The notes below the pieces were generated by a model. It was not told where the DNA came from. It searched no databases and worked only from the letters and a program-made list of their open reading frames with translations. Below, piece after piece: positions 37,370 to 45,638 of a stretch of 64,000 nucleotides of DNA. Source of the stretch: Rhizobium etli CFN 42 (GTDB taxonomy: Bacteria > Pseudomonadota > Alphaproteobacteria > Rhizobiales > Rhizobiaceae); assembly GCF_000092045.1 (NCBI RefSeq), contig NC_007761.1, positions 2,359,001 to 2,423,000 of the forward strand, in the 5' to 3' direction. The position numbers and the translations under genes are program-made. Every line of letters begins with the position of its first letter. The stretch's first letter is position 1.

Positions 37370-37506
37370 CTTGAATACGTGAGAAGTCGCTAGATATCTA
37401 TGTCTGCGTCCTGACAAAAACTATTTTATGATGTAATTACAATACGTTAAATCAAAATCAATCACGCTTCCTCCTCTGCCAAGAGCATTGAGCGCTCGGT
37501 CTCCGC

Positions 37507-37534
37507 TTGACAGATAATCGATTATTATTATAGT
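37507..37534 (+). promoter_or_regulatory. Rightward promoter with GntR operator
   Basis: TTGACA (37507-37512) and TATAGT (37529-37534) are 16 bases apart. The perfect 12-bp palindrome ATAATCGATTAT (37514-37525) lies wholly in the spacer. It shares the ATAATCG half-site with the leftward promoter, suggesting one regulator controls both. Confidence 0.7.
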
Positions 37535-37559
37535 CGAACCCCGTCAGGGAGGTAGCCTT

Positions 37560-38453
37560 ATGGTAATTAGAACCGAGAGCGAGTTGACACCCGCCGTTCT
37601 CGCCGCGATGAACCGCACTGCGGATCCACGGCTGCGGAATATCCTCGTTGCAATGGTGAAGCACCTCCACGCATTCGTGCGGGAGGTCAGGCTGTCGGAA
37701 GTCGAGTTTCGCGAAGCGACCGCCATCCTCAACGAAATTGGGCAATTGCAGACGGACAGCCACAATGAATTCGTGCTCATGGCCGGATCCCTTGGCGTCT
37801 CGTCGCTTGTGTGCCTGCTCAACAACGGCGACAACGGGCAGACCGAGACATCACAGTCGCTGCTCGGGCCCTTCTGGCGGCTCAATTCTCCGCGGGTCGA
37901 GAACGGCGGAACCATCGTCAGGTCGGAAACGCCGGGAACACCCTTGTTCGTCCACGCGAAGGTGGTTGATCGGGCAGGTAAGCCCATCCAGGGCGCCGAG
38001 ATCGACGTATGGCACGCCTCTCCTGTCGGCCTTTACGAGAACCAGGATCCTGATCAGGCGGAAATGAACCTGCGTGGCAAGTTCACCACCGATGACGAGG
38101 GTCGGTTCTGGTTTAGAACGGTCAAGATGGTGGGCTATCCCATCCCTGTCGACGGAGTCGTAGGTCGGCTTCTCCGAGCCCAAGGCCGCCACCCTTACCG
38201 ACCTGCGCATCTGCACGCCCTGATCTTCAAAGAGGGATACAAAACCCTCATCTCCCAGGTCTTCGACCCGAGCGATCCGAACATTGATTCCGATGTGCAG
38301 TTCGGCGTCACCGCGGCTTTGACAGGCGACTTTGTCCGTCATGACGAGCCGCACCCGTCCAACACGGACGTCACTGGCCCGTGGTTTTCACTCGACTACA
38401 CCTACGTCATGGAGCCGGGCGAGGCCACCCTGCCGCGTCCCCCGATCAAGTAA
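37560..38453 (+). CDS. Intradiol ring-cleavage dioxygenase (hydroxyquinol 1,2-dioxygenase-like)
   Basis: The 297-residue protein has a helical N-terminal dimerisation domain and a C-terminal beta-sandwich with the Fe(III) ligands Tyr159 (VGLYENQ), Tyr193 (VGYPIP), His217 and His219 (RPAHLH). The VGYPIPVDG segment resembles hydroxyquinol 1,2-dioxygenases more than classical catechol enzymes. It would open a catechol- or trihydroxybenzene-type ring between two hydroxyls to a muconate. The TSQSLLGPFW segment before the sandwich is also typical. GGGAGG precedes the ATG. It is first in the rightward operon under the palindromic promoter. Confidence 0.9.
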   Translation: MVIRTESELTPAVLAAMNRTADPRLRNILVAMVKHLHAFVREVRLSEVEFREATAILNEIGQLQTDSHNEFVLMAGSLGVSSLVCLLNNGDNGQTETSQSLLGPFWRLNSPRVENGGTIVRSETPGTPLFVHAKVVDRAGKPIQGAEIDVWHASPVGLYENQDPDQAEMNLRGKFTTDDEGRFWFRTVKMVGYPIPVDGVVGRLLRAQGRHPYRPAHLHALIFKEGYKTLISQVFDPSDPNIDSDVQFGVTAALTGDFVRHDEPHPSNTDVTGPWFSLDYTYVMEPGEATLPRPPIK

Positions 38454-38474
38454 CGAAATCAGCAGAGCTAAATT

Positions 38475-39257
38475 ATGATTACCGAAAAGGAACGCCAGGC
38501 GGCAGCCGACGCGCTGCTGAAGGCAGAAACCGAACGCAGGCCCATCGTCCAGCCAAGCAAGACATATCCGCATTTGGAACTTGAAGACGCATATAAGATA
38601 CAAGCGCTCTGGGCGCAGGCACGGATTGCAAACGGCGCACGGATCGCGGGTCATAAAATTGGACTGACATCGCGAGCGATGCAGATGGCCTCGAAAATGA
38701 CGGAGCCCGATTACGGCGTGATCCTCGACGACGCTCTCTATAACGACGGAGCGCAGATCAGGGCGGAGCTCTTCATCAAGCCTCGTCTGGAAGTCGAGCT
38801 CGCCTTCGTAATGGGCGAAGATCTCGAGGGGCCAAGCGCTCGGATCTATGATGTCATGCGCGCGACTGAATTTGTCGTTCCTGCGCTTGAGATCATCGAC
38901 TACCGAACCGAGGTGCCCAGAGCGATCACCGATACTATCGCCGACAACGCCGCCTTTGGAGCGATCGTCGTGGGCGGCCGCATTATCCGGCCCATGGATA
39001 TTGACATCCGCTGGGTCGGCGCGACGCTTTCGAAAAACGGCATCATCGAGGAATCGGGTGTTTCCGCAGCTATAATGGGGCATCCGGCCGCGGGTATCGC
39101 CTGGCTCGTGAACAAGCTCCATGCCGTCGGAGGCGGCTTGAAGAAGGGCCAGATCGTGCTTGCCGGCTCGTTCACCCGCCCCGTGGACATCGTCAAGGGC
39201 GATGTCATCCAAGCCGACTATGGTCCGGTCGGCTCCATCGGCGTCTCGTTCGTGTGA
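38475..39257 (+). CDS. 2-oxo-hept-4-ene-1,7-dioate hydratase-like (HpaH family)
   Basis: The 260-residue protein matches HpaH along its length: [41 protein letters not shown] (metal-binding Glu residues), [26 protein letters not shown] and [15 protein letters not shown]. These metal-dependent enzymes add water to a 2-oxo-enoate to give a 4-hydroxy-2-oxo acid. The exact substrate here is unknown; the expected product feeds the next gene, an HpaI-type aldolase. It lies 21 bases after the dioxygenase. Confidence 0.9.
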   Translation: MITEKERQAAADALLKAETERRPIVQPSKTYPHLELEDAYKIQALWAQARIANGARIAGHKIGLTSRAMQMASKMTEPDYGVILDDALYNDGAQIRAELFIKPRLEVELAFVMGEDLEGPSARIYDVMRATEFVVPALEIIDYRTEVPRAITDTIADNAAFGAIVVGGRIIRPMDIDIRWVGATLSKNGIIEESGVSAAIMGHPAAGIAWLVNKLHAVGGGLKKGQIVLAGSFTRPVDIVKGDVIQADYGPVGSIGVSFV

Positions 39258-39264
39258 GGCGCCG

Positions 39265-40029
39265 ATGGAACTTCCCGTCAATCACTTCAAACGGAAACTC
39301 AGAGCCGGTAAAAGCCAGATCGGTCTCTGGTGCGGCCTTCCCGGAAGCTACGCGGCAGAAATCGTCGCGCCGGCGGGCTTCGACTGGGTGCTGTTCGATA
39401 CCGAGCACTCTCCAAGCGACGTCCTCACCGTCCTACCGCAGTTGCAGGCGGTCGCGCCTTACGACGTTTCTCCGGTCGTACGCCCGGCAAGCAACGATCC
39501 CGTGCTGATCAAACGCTTTTTGGATATTGGCGTCCAGACGCTCCTCGTTCCCTATGTGCAGAACGAAGAGGAAGCGAAGGCAGCGGTCGCCGCCATACGG
39601 TATCCGCCGCACGGGGTTCGCGGGGTCTCCGCCTTGACGCGCGCCACCCGCTTCGGGCGGGTACCGAACTACGCGCGGATTGCCGAACAGGAGATCTGCC
39701 TGCTTCTGCAGATCGAGACCAGAGAGGCGCTCGGTCGGCTAGAGGCCATCGCAACGGTCGAAGGCGTCGACGGCGTCTTCATCGGCCCCGCCGATCTGGC
39801 AGCTAGCTTCGGTCATCCCGGTCAACCGGGGCATCCCGAGGTGGTCGCGGCGATCGAAGACGCGATCGGGCGCCTGAAAATTCTTGGAAAGCCGGCAGGC
39901 ATCCTCACGCCGGACGAGACGTTTGCAGCCCGCTGTATTTCGCTCGGGACGTCGTTCACCGCCGTTGGCGTAGACATCGCCCTCCTCGCGAGAGGATCCG
40001 AGGCGCTCGCAGCCCGATTTGCAACTTAG
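39265..40029 (+). CDS. HpcH/HpaI family class II aldolase
   Basis: The 254-residue TIM-barrel protein has the HpaI/GarL pattern: [30 protein letters not shown] (metal and base residues), [31 protein letters not shown] (Glu metal ligand) and [14 protein letters not shown]. Such enzymes split 4-hydroxy-2-oxo diacids into pyruvate and an aldehyde. After an HpaH-type hydratase the likely substrate is the 4-hydroxy-2-oxo diacid. It starts 7 bases after the hydratase, GAGGCGCCG before the ATG. Confidence 0.92.
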   Translation: MELPVNHFKRKLRAGKSQIGLWCGLPGSYAAEIVAPAGFDWVLFDTEHSPSDVLTVLPQLQAVAPYDVSPVVRPASNDPVLIKRFLDIGVQTLLVPYVQNEEEAKAAVAAIRYPPHGVRGVSALTRATRFGRVPNYARIAEQEICLLLQIETREALGRLEAIATVEGVDGVFIGPADLAASFGHPGQPGHPEVVAAIEDAIGRLKILGKPAGILTPDETFAARCISLGTSFTAVGVDIALLARGSEALAARFAT

Positions 40030-40041
40030 AAGTTCGCGCCG

Positions 40042-40761
40042 ATGTCTACCCGAGAGAAAGTTCTGTCCGAGATAGCGCCGGCGGGCGTAATCCGGGCCGC
40101 CGTCAACATGTCGAATGCGGCGTTGGTCCGTTGGGATGATCAGGCCGGCGCCCTGGTCGGTCCAAGCGCTCAGATCGGTCACAAAATTGGCGAGCAACTG
40201 GATCGCGGCCTGTTGCTGATCCAATACGGCTCAGCCGCGGACATCCTCGCCGCTTCGGATCGTGGCGAGTGGGACATTGCTTTTATTGCCTCGGACCCCT
40301 CAAGAGCCGACCGGTTTTCCTTTTCACCTCCCTACATCTCCGTCAGAGCGACCTATTTGGTGCCGGAGGGTTCAGCGTTTCGAACGGTCGGAGACGTCGA
40401 TGCTGAAGGAGTGCGGATAGCCTCCGCAAGAAGCGCCGCCTATACGAAACAGCTCGAGCGTATTCTTGAAAAAGCCACTGTCTCGCATACTGACAGCCCG
40501 GCAGCTGCAATCGATCTTCTTGTCGGGTCGCGGTGCGACGCGGCTGCAGGATTGACCGAGTTCCTCGTTCAGAGGTCGAAGCGAACTTCCGGCTTCCGGC
40601 TGGTGGAGGGAGCGTTCTCTGAAATTCCCCAGACGATCGCCGTGCACCGAAGATCCATTCATGCCTCAGCCTTCTTTGCGGATTTCGTACGCCGTCTGAA
40701 CGCAAGTGCTGGAGGATACCATGACGTGGCCGGCCACGGTGCCGCACTCACCCCATTTTGA
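40042..40761 (+). CDS. Periplasmic-binding-fold protein without signal peptide
   Basis: The 239-residue protein has the SBP_bac_3 fold pattern: GVIRAAVNMSNAALVRWD, AQIGHKIGEQLD, GEWDIAFIASDPSRADRFSF, PPYISVRATYLVPEGS, but the N-terminus MSTREKVLSEIAPAG has no signal sequence or membrane segment. It is therefore predicted to stay in the cytoplasm, where it could bind a pathway intermediate as a sensor or carrier, or it may be a binding protein with a lost signal peptide. It is the last gene of the rightward operon, 12 bases after the aldolase. Confidence 0.75.
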   Translation: MSTREKVLSEIAPAGVIRAAVNMSNAALVRWDDQAGALVGPSAQIGHKIGEQLDRGLLLIQYGSAADILAASDRGEWDIAFIASDPSRADRFSFSPPYISVRATYLVPEGSAFRTVGDVDAEGVRIASARSAAYTKQLERILEKATVSHTDSPAAAIDLLVGSRCDAAAGLTEFLVQRSKRTSGFRLVEGAFSEIPQTIAVHRRSIHASAFFADFVRRLNASAGGYHDVAGHGAALTPF

Positions 40762-40857
40762 GCGGCGTAACGTAATATCCTCGGCTCTTGGGCGCATGCT
40801 GGCCTTGGCGGGATCAGAACGGCATCGTAACCAGTCAACACCGCAGGAGCCCAGCCT

Positions 40858-42048
40858 TCAAGCCGGCAGCTTGTTCTGCTCCTGAGAGGCAAAGACCGAG
40901 GCCGGCATCGGTCCTGACGTCATCAGCGTGAAGTCAAAGGGCGCCTTGAGATCGGGGCCGAGCACATATTGCCGATGGACCCGCAGCTGGTCCTTGCGGA
41001 TCTTCCGGTAATGTTCGCTCGTCAGCATCTGCTTGACGCGGATAAGAAGAATCTTTGCCGGAGGCGCATCTGCATGGCCGGAGACGGCAACAACAGGCAC
41101 CTTGTAGAAATTGATCGAATCCGTCAGGCATTGCACGTCGAGCCAGAAGATCTCCGGACAGCGGGCGATCAGGCCGACGCGGGCGCGAAGCAGGCTTGCC
41201 GACGATAGAAGCGCGCATTGCAGAATGGCGCTGCCGAGCGTGGCAAACACCACGCGCTTGCCCCTGAAAATCTCCGGCTCCCTTTCAAGCAATACGCCGA
41301 TGACATGGGCGGCGACACTCGATCCCATGCTGTGCGAAGAGATCACATACTCATCGGCTTCTTCAGTGAATGCCTGGCGCACGGCAGTCGCCCGCTCTTC
41401 CAGCCAGTCATTGAACTCGGCCCGGTCCATGCGGCCGAGCGCCACCGCCATTTCCCAATCGGCAAAGAGATGCAGGGTGTGGAAGCGCTCGGAAAACGGC
41501 AGGAAGACGAATGCGAAGAAGCACAGCGCCAGCGGTCCGCTCCAAAGCATGTGCCATAGCGAAAAGCCAAGGCTATAGGGCATGAGGGCGATCTGTACCG
41601 TTAGCGCGATCGCCAGTGCCGTCAGCAGGAACGGGAAGAGGAAGAACAGACCGAAGCGCCAGGCGTGGCGGAAATATCCCCGCACGCCACCTTCCAGCAT
41701 GATCTGAGCGCAGCTTCGAAAGCCTGCGATTATCTGGCTCAGTGTGTTGCCGCCGCGCAGCCTGCGCACGAACCCATCGTGGTCGACCAGGTGGATCCGG
41801 CTCTTCGTCTGCCATCCGGAGGGACCGGGCTCTGCCCCGGGCGTCGCCTCGCCGGCTGCCTGTGCCGCTGTCGTCACCATAAAGCTGATCGGGTCGCTCC
41901 CCGCTTCCGGCACACCGATTTCGACAGAATAGTTCCAGACGGCGGCACTTTGCCTTGCCGAGCGCTCATAGCGCGCCCTGTGGGCAAGACCGTCAAGCGG
42001 CTCGAAGCCCGGAAAATGCAGGACGACCCGCTTCTCGATCAGTTTCAT
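40858..42048 (-). CDS. Membrane protein with alpha/beta-hydrolase (lipase-like) motif
   Basis: The 396-residue protein has an N-terminal soluble part (KRVVLHFPGFEPLDGLAHRARYE), two transmembrane helices (~140-190, LFFLFPFLLTALAIALTVQI and LWHMLWSGPLALCFFAFVFL) and a C-terminal part with SHSMGSSVAAHVIG, a nucleophile-elbow-like motif. It may be a membrane-attached serine hydrolase, but the acid and His of a triad are not clear and I do not recognise a family. The ATG at 42048 is preceded by GGAAAAACGGA; the frame is open seven codons further. It is just right of the catabolic island and divergent from the basic protein at 42213. Confidence 0.72.
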   Translation of the reverse strand: MKLIEKRVVLHFPGFEPLDGLAHRARYERSARQSAAVWNYSVEIGVPEAGSDPISFMVTTAAQAAGEATPGAEPGPSGWQTKSRIHLVDHDGFVRRLRGGNTLSQIIAGFRSCAQIMLEGGVRGYFRHAWRFGLFFLFPFLLTALAIALTVQIALMPYSLGFSLWHMLWSGPLALCFFAFVFLPFSERFHTLHLFADWEMAVALGRMDRAEFNDWLEERATAVRQAFTEEADEYVISSHSMGSSVAAHVIGVLLEREPEIFRGKRVVFATLGSAILQCALLSSASLLRARVGLIARCPEIFWLDVQCLTDSINFYKVPVVAVSGHADAPPAKILLIRVKQMLTSEHYRKIRKDQLRVHRQYVLGPDLKAPFDFTLMTSGPMPASVFASQEQNKLPA

Positions 42049-42212
42049 TCCGTTTTTCCGGCCGGGCAATCAGCCGGCTTGTTGCTGCGATCCGGCTGCT
42101 GGTCGCTTATATTGGCGAAAACGCAAGTTAGATGTCTGGGCCGCCTTGCTAACGGAACTCTTCCGGAATTCAATAGCGGCCATGTCGTTTCCACCGTCAA
42201 CGGAGGGATTTT

Positions 42213-42443
42213 GTGGCCGATCTCGTAAAAGAATTGATATCCGGCGTCGTCGACAGCGTGCTGAAGGAAATCCTGAAGAAAACGACCCGCCGCACGAGGA
42301 CGAAGCGCAGTAGGCGCAAAACACGTGCCGCCGCAACGACCGCAGCTGCACGGAAAACAACCTCCGCCAAGCGCAAACCCGCCCGCAAGCAGATCAGCAA
42401 GCGCCGCACCGCCGCCGGTCGCAGCCGTCATCGTCGCAGCTGA
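42213..42443 (+). CDS. Small Lys/Arg/Ala-rich protein
   Basis: This 76-residue protein starts at GTG with GGAGG six bases upstream. After a short amphipathic helix (MADLVKELISGVVDSVLKEI) it is extremely basic, with histone H1-like KRSRRKTRAAATTAAARK stretches. It is likely to bind nucleic acid, but the function is unknown. It is convergent with nothing nearby; grxD follows 166 bases later. Confidence 0.62.
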   Translation: MADLVKELISGVVDSVLKEILKKTTRRTRTKRSRRKTRAAATTAAARKTTSAKRKPARKQISKRRTAAGRSRHRRS

Positions 42444-42609
42444 AGCATAGCCTCTTGCCCTTTACCGCGAGGGCAACAATCTCGAAGCGGTCTGACCAGA
42501 TTGGTCTTTTTTTGGTTTGGGCGGCTGGAATTCCTGCCGTCGCATGCTATCTAAAGGCAACGATTGAAACGGCGGGCCTTTAACTCGCCTGTTGAAAGGA
42601 TCAGATCCC

Positions 42610-42945
42610 ATGAGCGGCATTCACGAATTCATCGACAACGAAATCAAGAGCAACGACGTCGTCCTCTTCATGAAGGGCACCCCGCAGTTTCCGCAGTGCG
42701 GGTTCTCCGGCCAGGTCGTGCAGATTCTGGATTACATCGGCGTCGACTACAAGGGCATCAATGTGCTCGCCGATTCGGAAATCCGCCAGGGCATCAAGGA
42801 CTATTCCAATTGGCCGACGATCCCGCAGCTTTACATCAAGGGCGAGTTCATCGGCGGTTGCGACATCGTCCGGGAAATGTTCCAGGCCGGTGAACTGCAG
42901 CAGCATCTCCAGGAAAACGGCGTCACCGTTCGCGGCGCCGCCTGA
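42610..42945 (+). CDS. grxD: Monothiol glutaredoxin (Grx4 type)
   Basis: The 111-residue protein has the monothiol CGFS active site (Cys30 in FPQCGFSGQ), preceded by FMKGTPQ, plus [19 protein letters not shown], the glutathione-binding segments. Grx4 proteins carry a [2Fe-2S] cluster bound with glutathione and work with BolA in iron-sulfur transfer. Its usual partner gene bolA is 12.7 kb upstream here, across the catabolic block. Confidence 0.95.
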   Translation: MSGIHEFIDNEIKSNDVVLFMKGTPQFPQCGFSGQVVQILDYIGVDYKGINVLADSEIRQGIKDYSNWPTIPQLYIKGEFIGGCDIVREMFQAGELQQHLQENGVTVRGAA

Positions 42946-43040
42946 CCGGTCACCGGACGTCCGCCCGGTTTCCACATCTGTTTCTCGAGTCCGAGGCGCT
43001 GCGGTGAGCAGCGCCTTGGCCCGTTTATGGGAATTTCATT

Positions 43041-44288
43041 GTGACAGATTCATCACAAGCCGTGTCCGCGGGCCGCCTGCCCATGGGCAAGCGTGAGTTC
43101 ATCGCGCTTGCCGCCTTTCTGATGGCCATCAACTCGCTTGCCATCGACATCATGCTCCCGGCGCTGCAGCAGATCGGCGCGAGCCTCGGCGTCGAAAGCG
43201 AAAATCACCGGCAGTTCGTCGTCTCCTCTTATCTGCTCGGTTTCGGCTGCGCCCAGCTTTTCTACGGTCCGCTCTCCGACCGCTTCGGCCGCCGCACGCC
43301 GCTGTTGATCGGCCTCGTCGTCTATATCACCTCCGCCATCGGAATCGTTTTCGTTCCCTCCTTCGCCGGGCTGCTGGTGCTGCGCTTCATCCAGGGCGTC
43401 GGCTCGGCCGCCACCCGCGTCATCACCATCTCCATCGTCCGCGACATCTATGGCGGCCGGCAGATGGCGGAGGTCATGTCGCTCATCATGATGGTCTTCA
43501 TGATCGTGCCCGTGATTGCGCCCGGCACCGGCCAGATCGTCATGTTCTTCGGCAACTGGCACCTGATCTTCCTCTTCATCGCCACAATGGCAACGGCAAT
43601 CGGCGTCTGGGCTTATGTCCGCCTACCGGAAACGCTGCATCCGCAGAATATCCGCCCCTTCACCGCCCGCTCGATCTTCGGCGCCTTCAAGCTGGTGCTG
43701 ACCAACCGCGTGGCGCTCTGCTACACGATCGCCAGCACCTTCATCTTCGGCGCGCTGTTCGGCTTCATCAATTCCGCCCAGCAGATTTATGTCGGCATCT
43801 ACGGCCTCGGCGTCTATTTCCCCTTCGCCTTTGCCGGCGTGGCGATCTTCATGTCGCTGTCGTCCTTCTTCAATTCCCGCTTCGTCGGTAAGCTCGGCAT
43901 GCGCCGTCTGTCACACGGTTCTCTCCTCGGCTTTATCGCCATCAACACCATCTGGCTGATCGTCCAGACGGCAAGCTCCGAGCCGATGCCGTTTGCGCTG
44001 TTTATCTCCTTCTTCGGCTTGGCGATGTTCCAGTTCGGCTGGATCGGCTCGAACTTCAACTCGCTTGCCATGGAGCCGCTCGGACATGTCGCCGGCACTG
44101 CCTCCTCCGTTCTCGGCTTCATGAGCACGGTCGGCGGCGCCCTTATCGGCGCCGGCATCGGGCAGGCTTTCGACGGCACTGCGCTGCCGATGGTCGCCGG
44201 TTATTTCATCGTCTCGATCATCGGTCTCATCTTCGTGCTGATCGCCGAGAAGGGCCGCCTCTTCCATCAGCATAATCCGGCCATTTGA
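43041..44288 (+). CDS. MFS drug exporter, Bcr/CflA family (copy 1)
   Basis: The 415-residue protein has 12 predicted membrane helices and the Bcr/CflA signature: LAIDIMLPALQQIGASLGV in the first helix, GPLSDRFGRRTPLLIGL (motif A) and LRFIQGVGSAATRV. It would export a drug or metabolite by proton antiport; the substrate is unknown. It starts at GTG with GGGAA upstream. The next gene, also Bcr/CflA, is close behind, and similar to it, suggesting a tandem duplication. Confidence 0.9.
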   Translation: MTDSSQAVSAGRLPMGKREFIALAAFLMAINSLAIDIMLPALQQIGASLGVESENHRQFVVSSYLLGFGCAQLFYGPLSDRFGRRTPLLIGLVVYITSAIGIVFVPSFAGLLVLRFIQGVGSAATRVITISIVRDIYGGRQMAEVMSLIMMVFMIVPVIAPGTGQIVMFFGNWHLIFLFIATMATAIGVWAYVRLPETLHPQNIRPFTARSIFGAFKLVLTNRVALCYTIASTFIFGALFGFINSAQQIYVGIYGLGVYFPFAFAGVAIFMSLSSFFNSRFVGKLGMRRLSHGSLLGFIAINTIWLIVQTASSEPMPFALFISFFGLAMFQFGWIGSNFNSLAMEPLGHVAGTASSVLGFMSTVGGALIGAGIGQAFDGTALPMVAGYFIVSIIGLIFVLIAEKGRLFHQHNPAI

Positions 44289-44323
44289 ACGGCCGGTCGC
44301 TTCCGCATCCAGGATTTCACCGC

Positions 44324-45604
44324 ATGACGCCGCCGCATAAGCCGCACCAGGAAAACCAGGGCTCCCGCCGTATCGGCATGGGTTTCGGCGAATTCGTCGT
44401 CACCATCGCCATCATGACCGCCAGCATTGCCATGGCAATCGACAGCATGCTGCCGGCATTACCCAATATTGGCCATTCCCTCGGCGTCACCAACACCAAC
44501 GACGCGCAGCTTATCATAGGCGTGTTCTTCCTCGGCTTCGGAGTCTCGCAGATATTCTTCGGCAGCCTTTCCGACACCTTCGGCCGCCGCAACATCCTGC
44601 TTGGCGGCCTTGCCTGCTATGTGGTCGCGATGTTTGCCGCTGCCGCAACGGGCAGCTTCGAAATGCTGCTCCTCATGCGCTTCGTTCAGGGGGTGGGCGG
44701 CGCGGCCGTGCGCATCACCACCATGGCCATCGTCCGCGACTGCTTCGGCGGCCGCGAAATGGCCCGCGTCATGTCCTATGTCATGATCGTTTTCATGATC
44801 GTGCCCATCGTTGCCCCTTCGGTCGGCCAGCTTATCGTCCTCTATGCCAACTGGCACTGGATCTTCATCCTGCTCGGCGCCGTCGCCACCATTCTGTTCG
44901 TCTGGGCTCTTCTGCGGCTGAAGGAATCGCTGCCTCCGGCAGAACGCCTGCCGCTGTCGGTCGGCTCCGTCGCCGACGGCTTCAAGACCGTGCTCACCAA
45001 CCGCATCACCTGCGGCTACATGATCGGTCTGACCATGTTCACCGGCGTCATCAGCGCCTATGTGATTTCCGTGCAGCAGGTTTTCGGTGAAGTCTATGGC
45101 CTTGGCGACCGGCTGCCGATCGCCTTTGCGGCGACCGCCGGCGGCATTGCCGTCGCCAATTTCGCCAACGGCTTCTTCGTCCGCAAATTCGGCATGCGCC
45201 GCATCTCGCACGCGGCGCTGCTGATCTTCACGGCGCTGTCAGCTGTCGGCTTCGTAATCGCCTTGGCGGGCAAGCCGGACTTCGCCACCGCCTACAGCAT
45301 CTTCACTATCGTTCTGATGATGTTTGCGGTGATCGCCACCAATTTCACCGCCATCAGCCTCGAACCAATGGGCAATCTCGCAGGTACGGCGACCGCCATT
45401 ACCGGCTTTGTCTCGACAACCTTCGGCGCCATCTTAGGCGGTCTGGTCGGCCAGATGTTCAACGGCACGGTGCAGCCGCTTTTCGGCGGCTTCGCGCTCT
45501 TCGGCCTGCTGACGATCGCCGCCACGCTCTGGGCTGAGAACGGCAAGCTCTTCACCCATCCCGGCGACAGCCCGCAAGTCGATCCGGGCGCCGCCCATTT
45601 CTGA
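44324..45604 (+). CDS. MFS drug exporter, Bcr/CflA family (copy 2)
   Basis: The 426-residue protein starts at ATG 44324 (AGGA nine bases upstream) with a 30-residue polar N-terminus. The same marks as its neighbour recur: MAIDSMLPALPNIGHSLGV, GSLSDTFGRRNILLGGL and LLMRFVQGVGGAAVRI, and the C-terminal EPMGNLAGTATAITGF parallels EPLGHVAGTASSVLGF in copy 1. The two appear to be diverged paralogues. Both may be transcribed from a promoter before copy 1. Confidence 0.9.
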   Translation: MTPPHKPHQENQGSRRIGMGFGEFVVTIAIMTASIAMAIDSMLPALPNIGHSLGVTNTNDAQLIIGVFFLGFGVSQIFFGSLSDTFGRRNILLGGLACYVVAMFAAAATGSFEMLLLMRFVQGVGGAAVRITTMAIVRDCFGGREMARVMSYVMIVFMIVPIVAPSVGQLIVLYANWHWIFILLGAVATILFVWALLRLKESLPPAERLPLSVGSVADGFKTVLTNRITCGYMIGLTMFTGVISAYVISVQQVFGEVYGLGDRLPIAFAATAGGIAVANFANGFFVRKFGMRRISHAALLIFTALSAVGFVIALAGKPDFATAYSIFTIVLMMFAVIATNFTAISLEPMGNLAGTATAITGFVSTTFGAILGGLVGQMFNGTVQPLFGGFALFGLLTIAATLWAENGKLFTHPGDSPQVDPGAAHF

Positions 45605-45638
45605 GGCAGGTGAACCGGATTAATTCAAGGAGGTCTTG

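Larger units (their letters stand above)
29939..40761. other. Candidate inserted aromatic/quinate-type catabolic island
   Basis: Fourteen consecutive genes in two divergent operons encode uptake, regulation and degradation of what appears to be a hydroaromatic or aromatic acid. The block separates bolA from grxD, which are commonly neighbours. Its intergenic regions, especially 37307-37559, are AT-rich compared with the flanks. No integrase, tRNA or direct repeats were found at the edges, so the mechanism and exact borders are unknown. Confidence 0.55.

Noticed and set aside
29881..40860. Direct repeats or attachment sites flanking the island
   Set aside because: I compared the two edges by eye and found no shared sequence, tRNA or integrase gene.
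40659..40892. Minus-strand frame of 77 codons at the right edge of the island
   Set aside because: It mostly overlaps the binding-protein-like gene in antisense and has no ribosome-binding site; a remnant gene could not be shown.
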